From positions 1-54,045 of the forward strand of contig DATKRB010000065.1 in NCBI GenBank assembly GCA_035532415.1: a stretch of 54,045 nt of DNA, read 5' to 3'. The notes under the pieces were generated by a model. That model saw nothing but the letters and a program-made list of their open reading frames with translations, was not told where the DNA came from and made no database searches. Made by a program: the position numbers and the translations under genes. Numbering within the stretch: position 1 is the first letter of the stretch; every line of letters begins with the position of its first letter. The stretch is from DATKRB01 sp035532415 (GTDB taxonomy: Bacteria; Actinomycetota; Acidimicrobiia; Acidimicrobiales; RAAP-2). Of the stretch, positions 51,778-54,045 are shown in pieces.

Positions 51778-54045
51778 CTAGCGGGCGACGGCAACCCCGG
51801 CTTCGACGAGCCTTTGGATCTCGTGGTCGGCGATCCCGACCTCGCGGAGCACCTCCGTGGTGTGTTCGCCGAGGGCGGGCGGCGCCAGGTGCAGGTGGAC
51901 GTCGACGTCGCCGAAGTACCAGAGCGCGCCCGGCTGCTCGAACTTCCCCCATTCGGCGTGGGTGTACTCGGCCGCCAGCCTCGATTCCCGATTTGCCGGG
52001 CTGTCGAAGAACGCCGAGCGCTGATCGGTTCGCACCTCCTCGGCCGGGACCCCCGCGCCGCGGAGCGCCGCCAGGGTCTCCGACAGCTTGCGGTCCTCGA
52101 GCGCCACGGCGGCGTCCGCCGGATCGTCGACGCCGGCGACGGCGGACAGCGAGCGCACCTGCTCGTCCGTGGTGGCGGCGACCGCCACCCATCCGTCGCT
52201 GACCTCGATGATGCGGTGACCGGGACCGGTGCCGGTCTGGTCGGCGTCGATGGTGGGCACCGGGTGGATGGTGCCGTCGGGCCGCACGAAGGTCTCGCTG
52301 GCGGTCAGCACGCCGGCCCCGAGCAGTGAGGCGGCCACCGCCTGGCCCTCGCCGGTCCGATCCCGCTGGTAGAGGGCGAGGACGGTGGCGAGCGCCGAGG
52401 ACAGGGCGCATTGGTGGTCCATGAACCCGAACCGGTGCCAGGTCGGTGGGTTCCCTTCGCCGGCCCCCAGAACCTCCCACCCGCACTGGGCCTGAAAGAG
52501 CTGGTCGTAGCCGGGCCAATCGGCTCGGGCCCCCTCGGGACCGTAGGAGCTGGTGTGGCTGTACACGAGGGTCGGGTTCAGCGCCCGCAGCGTCTCGTAG
52601 TCGATCCCCAACCGATGGGCGGCGGGCATCCGGAGGTTGTGGTGGACCACGTCGGCCCATTTCACGAGGGCATCGAGAGCCGGTCGCGCCTCGGGAGACT
52701 TCAGGTCGAGCGCCACGCCACGCTTGCCCCGCTGGCAGCCGGCGAAGGCCCAGCCGGTCGGGCGCATCGCGTCGCCCGTGGTCGCCTCCACCTTCACGAC
52801 GTCCGCTCCCAGGTCGGCGAGGAGCATCGGCGCGTAGGGCCCGGCCAGGTAGTTGCCGAGGTCGAGCACGCGCACCCCCTCGAGCGGCCACCGCCTCGCC
52901 GGGCCTGAACGCTCGGGGCGAGCGCGCCGGTCGGACCACTCGGCGGTCACCTCCGCGTCGTGTGCGCCGGCCGGTGGGACCGGGCCCCGCATCCGTTGGG
53001 GGGGCGAGACCGTGAGCGGCCGGCCGGCCACCCGGATCCTGCCCGCGTCGGGGTCGTCGGGGTCGTCGAGGTGGTCGACGTAGCCGTTGACGATGGCCTG
53101 CTCGTCGTCGAATATGGTGCCGAACGGCAGGGCCGGCTGGGCCGGGATGTCGTTCGCCCAGAAATCGGTGAGCCACTCCGCGCTGGGGCGGGTGAGCATG
53201 GCCTCGACGTTGGCGCCCAGGTTGGGGTAGCCCATGCCGACCGGCCCCGCCGTCTCGCGTGCGGCCTCGTTCGCCTCGGCGACCCGCTCCGGACCCATCT
53301 GCCCGAGCGTCGCCTGCATGAGCGGAGACGAGTCCGGGCTCTTCATGAGGTGGATCCACACGCCGTCGGCGCACTCCATGAGCGTCACCTGCGACCCGCG
53401 GCCCTCCTTGGGCATGCCGAACGCCAAGGGAGCCGAGGGGTTCTCCGCCCGGGACCAGTGCATGCCCATCGGGACGAGGGAGCCCTGCACGAGGCTGGTG
53501 TGCGCAGGTCCGACCTGTCCCGAGCGTCCCCTCAGGAGGAGCCGGGCTGCGATGCCGACTGCCGCCAGGTACACCGCGCCCCAGCTGCCGAGCGGGAACC
53601 GGATGAAGACCGGGCCGTCGCGACGCATCGGCATCTGCTCGTCGCAGATCCCCAGACGGGCCATGGCCAGGAGCTCGTCGACCGGGAGGTCAGCGTCGGG
53701 ATGGTTGGCCGGCCACGAGAGGACGGAGCTGGCGATGAGGTGCGGGTGGCGAGCGGCCAGGGATTCGTCGTCGAGACCGAGCCTGCGGGCCTGCTCCGGT
53801 CCGTGCTGGTGGATCACGACGTCGGACGCCCCGAGGAGTTGCTCGAGCCGCCCGCGATCCCCGGTGTCGCCGAGGTCGAGAACGACACTCCGTTTCGAGC
53901 GGTTCCACGTCCGATCGGCGGGACGGCGGGCCCGGTCGACCGCCGAGCGGGGCTCCACGAGGACGACGTCGGCTCCGCACTCGGCGAGGAGCATGGCCGC
54001 CACCGACCCCGCCAGGCCTTCGGACAGGTCGAGGATCCGTACCCC
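51778..54045 (-). CDS. Tandem double CaiB/BaiF CoA-transferase (5' end outside window)
   Basis: At least 741 residues plus 14 more codons (GVRILDLSEGLAGS) to the window edge, still open. It holds two full CaiB domains. Domain 1 (to about 340) has the site region IRFPLGSWGAVY, without Asp. Domain 2 (about 372-741) starts WPLEGVRVLDLGNYLAGPYAP and has Asp529 in FGFMDHQ. A linker rich in Pro/Arg joins them (about 340-372). It looks like the fused counterpart of the split pair at 43299/44555, with one active and one inactive unit. Confidence 0.9.
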   Translation of the reverse strand, partial: GVRILDLSEGLAGSVAAMLLAECGADVVLVEPRSAVDRARRPADRTWNRSKRSVVLDLGDTGDRGRLEQLLGASDVVIHQHGPEQARRLGLDDESLAARHPHLIASSVLSWPANHPDADLPVDELLAMARLGICDEQMPMRRDGPVFIRFPLGSWGAVYLAAVGIAARLLLRGRSGQVGPAHTSLVQGSLVPMGMHWSRAENPSAPLAFGMPKEGRGSQVTLMECADGVWIHLMKSPDSSPLMQATLGQMGPERVAEANEAARETAGPVGMGYPNLGANVEAMLTRPSAEWLTDFWANDIPAQPALPFGTIFDDEQAIVNGYVDHLDDPDDPDAGRIRVAGRPLTVSPPQRMRGPVPPAGAHDAEVTAEWSDRRARPERSGPARRWPLEGVRVLDLGNYLAGPYAPMLLADLGADVVKVEATTGDAMRPTGWAFAGCQRGKRGVALDLKSPEARPALDALVKWADVVHHNLRMPAAHRLGIDYETLRALNPTLVYSHTSSYGPEGARADWPGYDQLFQAQCGWEVLGAGEGNPPTWHRFGFMDHQCALSSALATVLALYQRDRTGEGQAVAASLLGAGVLTASETFVRPDGTIHPVPTIDADQTGTGPGHRIIEVSDGWVAVAATTDEQVRSLSAVAGVDDPADAAVALEDRKLSETLAALRGAGVPAEEVRTDQRSAFFDSPANRESRLAAEYTHAEWGKFEQPGALWYFGDVDVHLHLAPPALGEHTTEVLREVGIADHEIQRLVEAGVAVAR

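Overview
The window is very GC-rich (about 70% by eye) and densely packed with short-gap or overlapping genes on both strands. It starts with the tail of a 13E12-type HNH nuclease. It then holds a large set of CoA-dependent catabolic genes: 3 acyl-CoA dehydrogenases, 6 crotonases, 2 acyl-CoA ligases, 4 CaiB/BaiF CoA-transferase genes, 3 TesB-like thioesterases, 2 DUF35/thiolase pairs, 2 luciferase-like flavin oxidoreductases, 4 full and 1 gutted ACMSD-type amidohydrolases, and 2 DUF2889 proteins. The HNH family, the F420-type oxidoreductases, the 3Fe-4S mini-ferredoxins and the DUF35/thiolase pairs point to an actinobacterium. An Acidimicrobiia-like or mycolata-related lineage is my inference. 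No rRNA, tRNA, CRISPR array, phage gene or transposase was seen.

Layout. 1-12 kb: acyl-CoA dehydrogenase and crotonase genes, a leftward operon (dehydrogenase, ligase, crotonase), a crotonase-TetR pair with a structured leader, and a leftward FadD / KAS-DUF35 / thiolase operon. 11.8-19.4 kb: rightward amidohydrolase, LLM oxidoreductase, dehydrogenase and amidohydrolase, then a FadR-type regulator divergent from two crotonases. 19.4-25.8 kb: a MoxR ATPase and VWA protein pair, a Rieske ferredoxin, a nitroreductase, a quinone-oxidoreductase-like/SMP-30 pair and DUF2889. 26-29.6 kb: a branched-chain-type ABC transporter with a fused LivH-LivM permease and no binding protein. 29.7-36 kb: ferredoxin and crotonase, then a rightward CaiB, CMD, DUF35, lyase-type thiolase and dehydrogenase operon. 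36-43 kb: thioesterases, a gutted amidohydrolase, alpha/beta hydrolases, a double VOC protein and an MFE-2-like SDR. 43-49 kb: a ferredoxin, CaiB, CaiB, LLM, amidohydrolase, SDR array. 49-54 kb: amidohydrolase-DUF2889, a 99-residue conserved-looking protein and a double CaiB protein that runs off the window.

Together the genes look like catabolic modules for one or more cyclic or branched carboxylic acids: activation by ligase or CoA transfer, dehydrogenation, hydration, aldol-type chain removal and thioesterase release. Parts resemble actinobacterial steroid side-chain/HIP degradation, but IpdAB and MaoC hydratases are absent. The substrate cannot be read from the sequence.

The most unusual signals are: (i) a recurring architecture of short tandem repeats, several built on inverted repeats, in the promoter gaps of otherwise unrelated operons; (ii) an amidohydrolase with about 318 internal residues cleanly removed in frame; (iii) paired CaiB units in which one partner lacks the catalytic Asp; (iv) a crotonase-TetR operon with an anti-SD hairpin; and (v) MoxR and VWA genes in one frame separated by a single stop, with no ordinary start codon for 32 codons.
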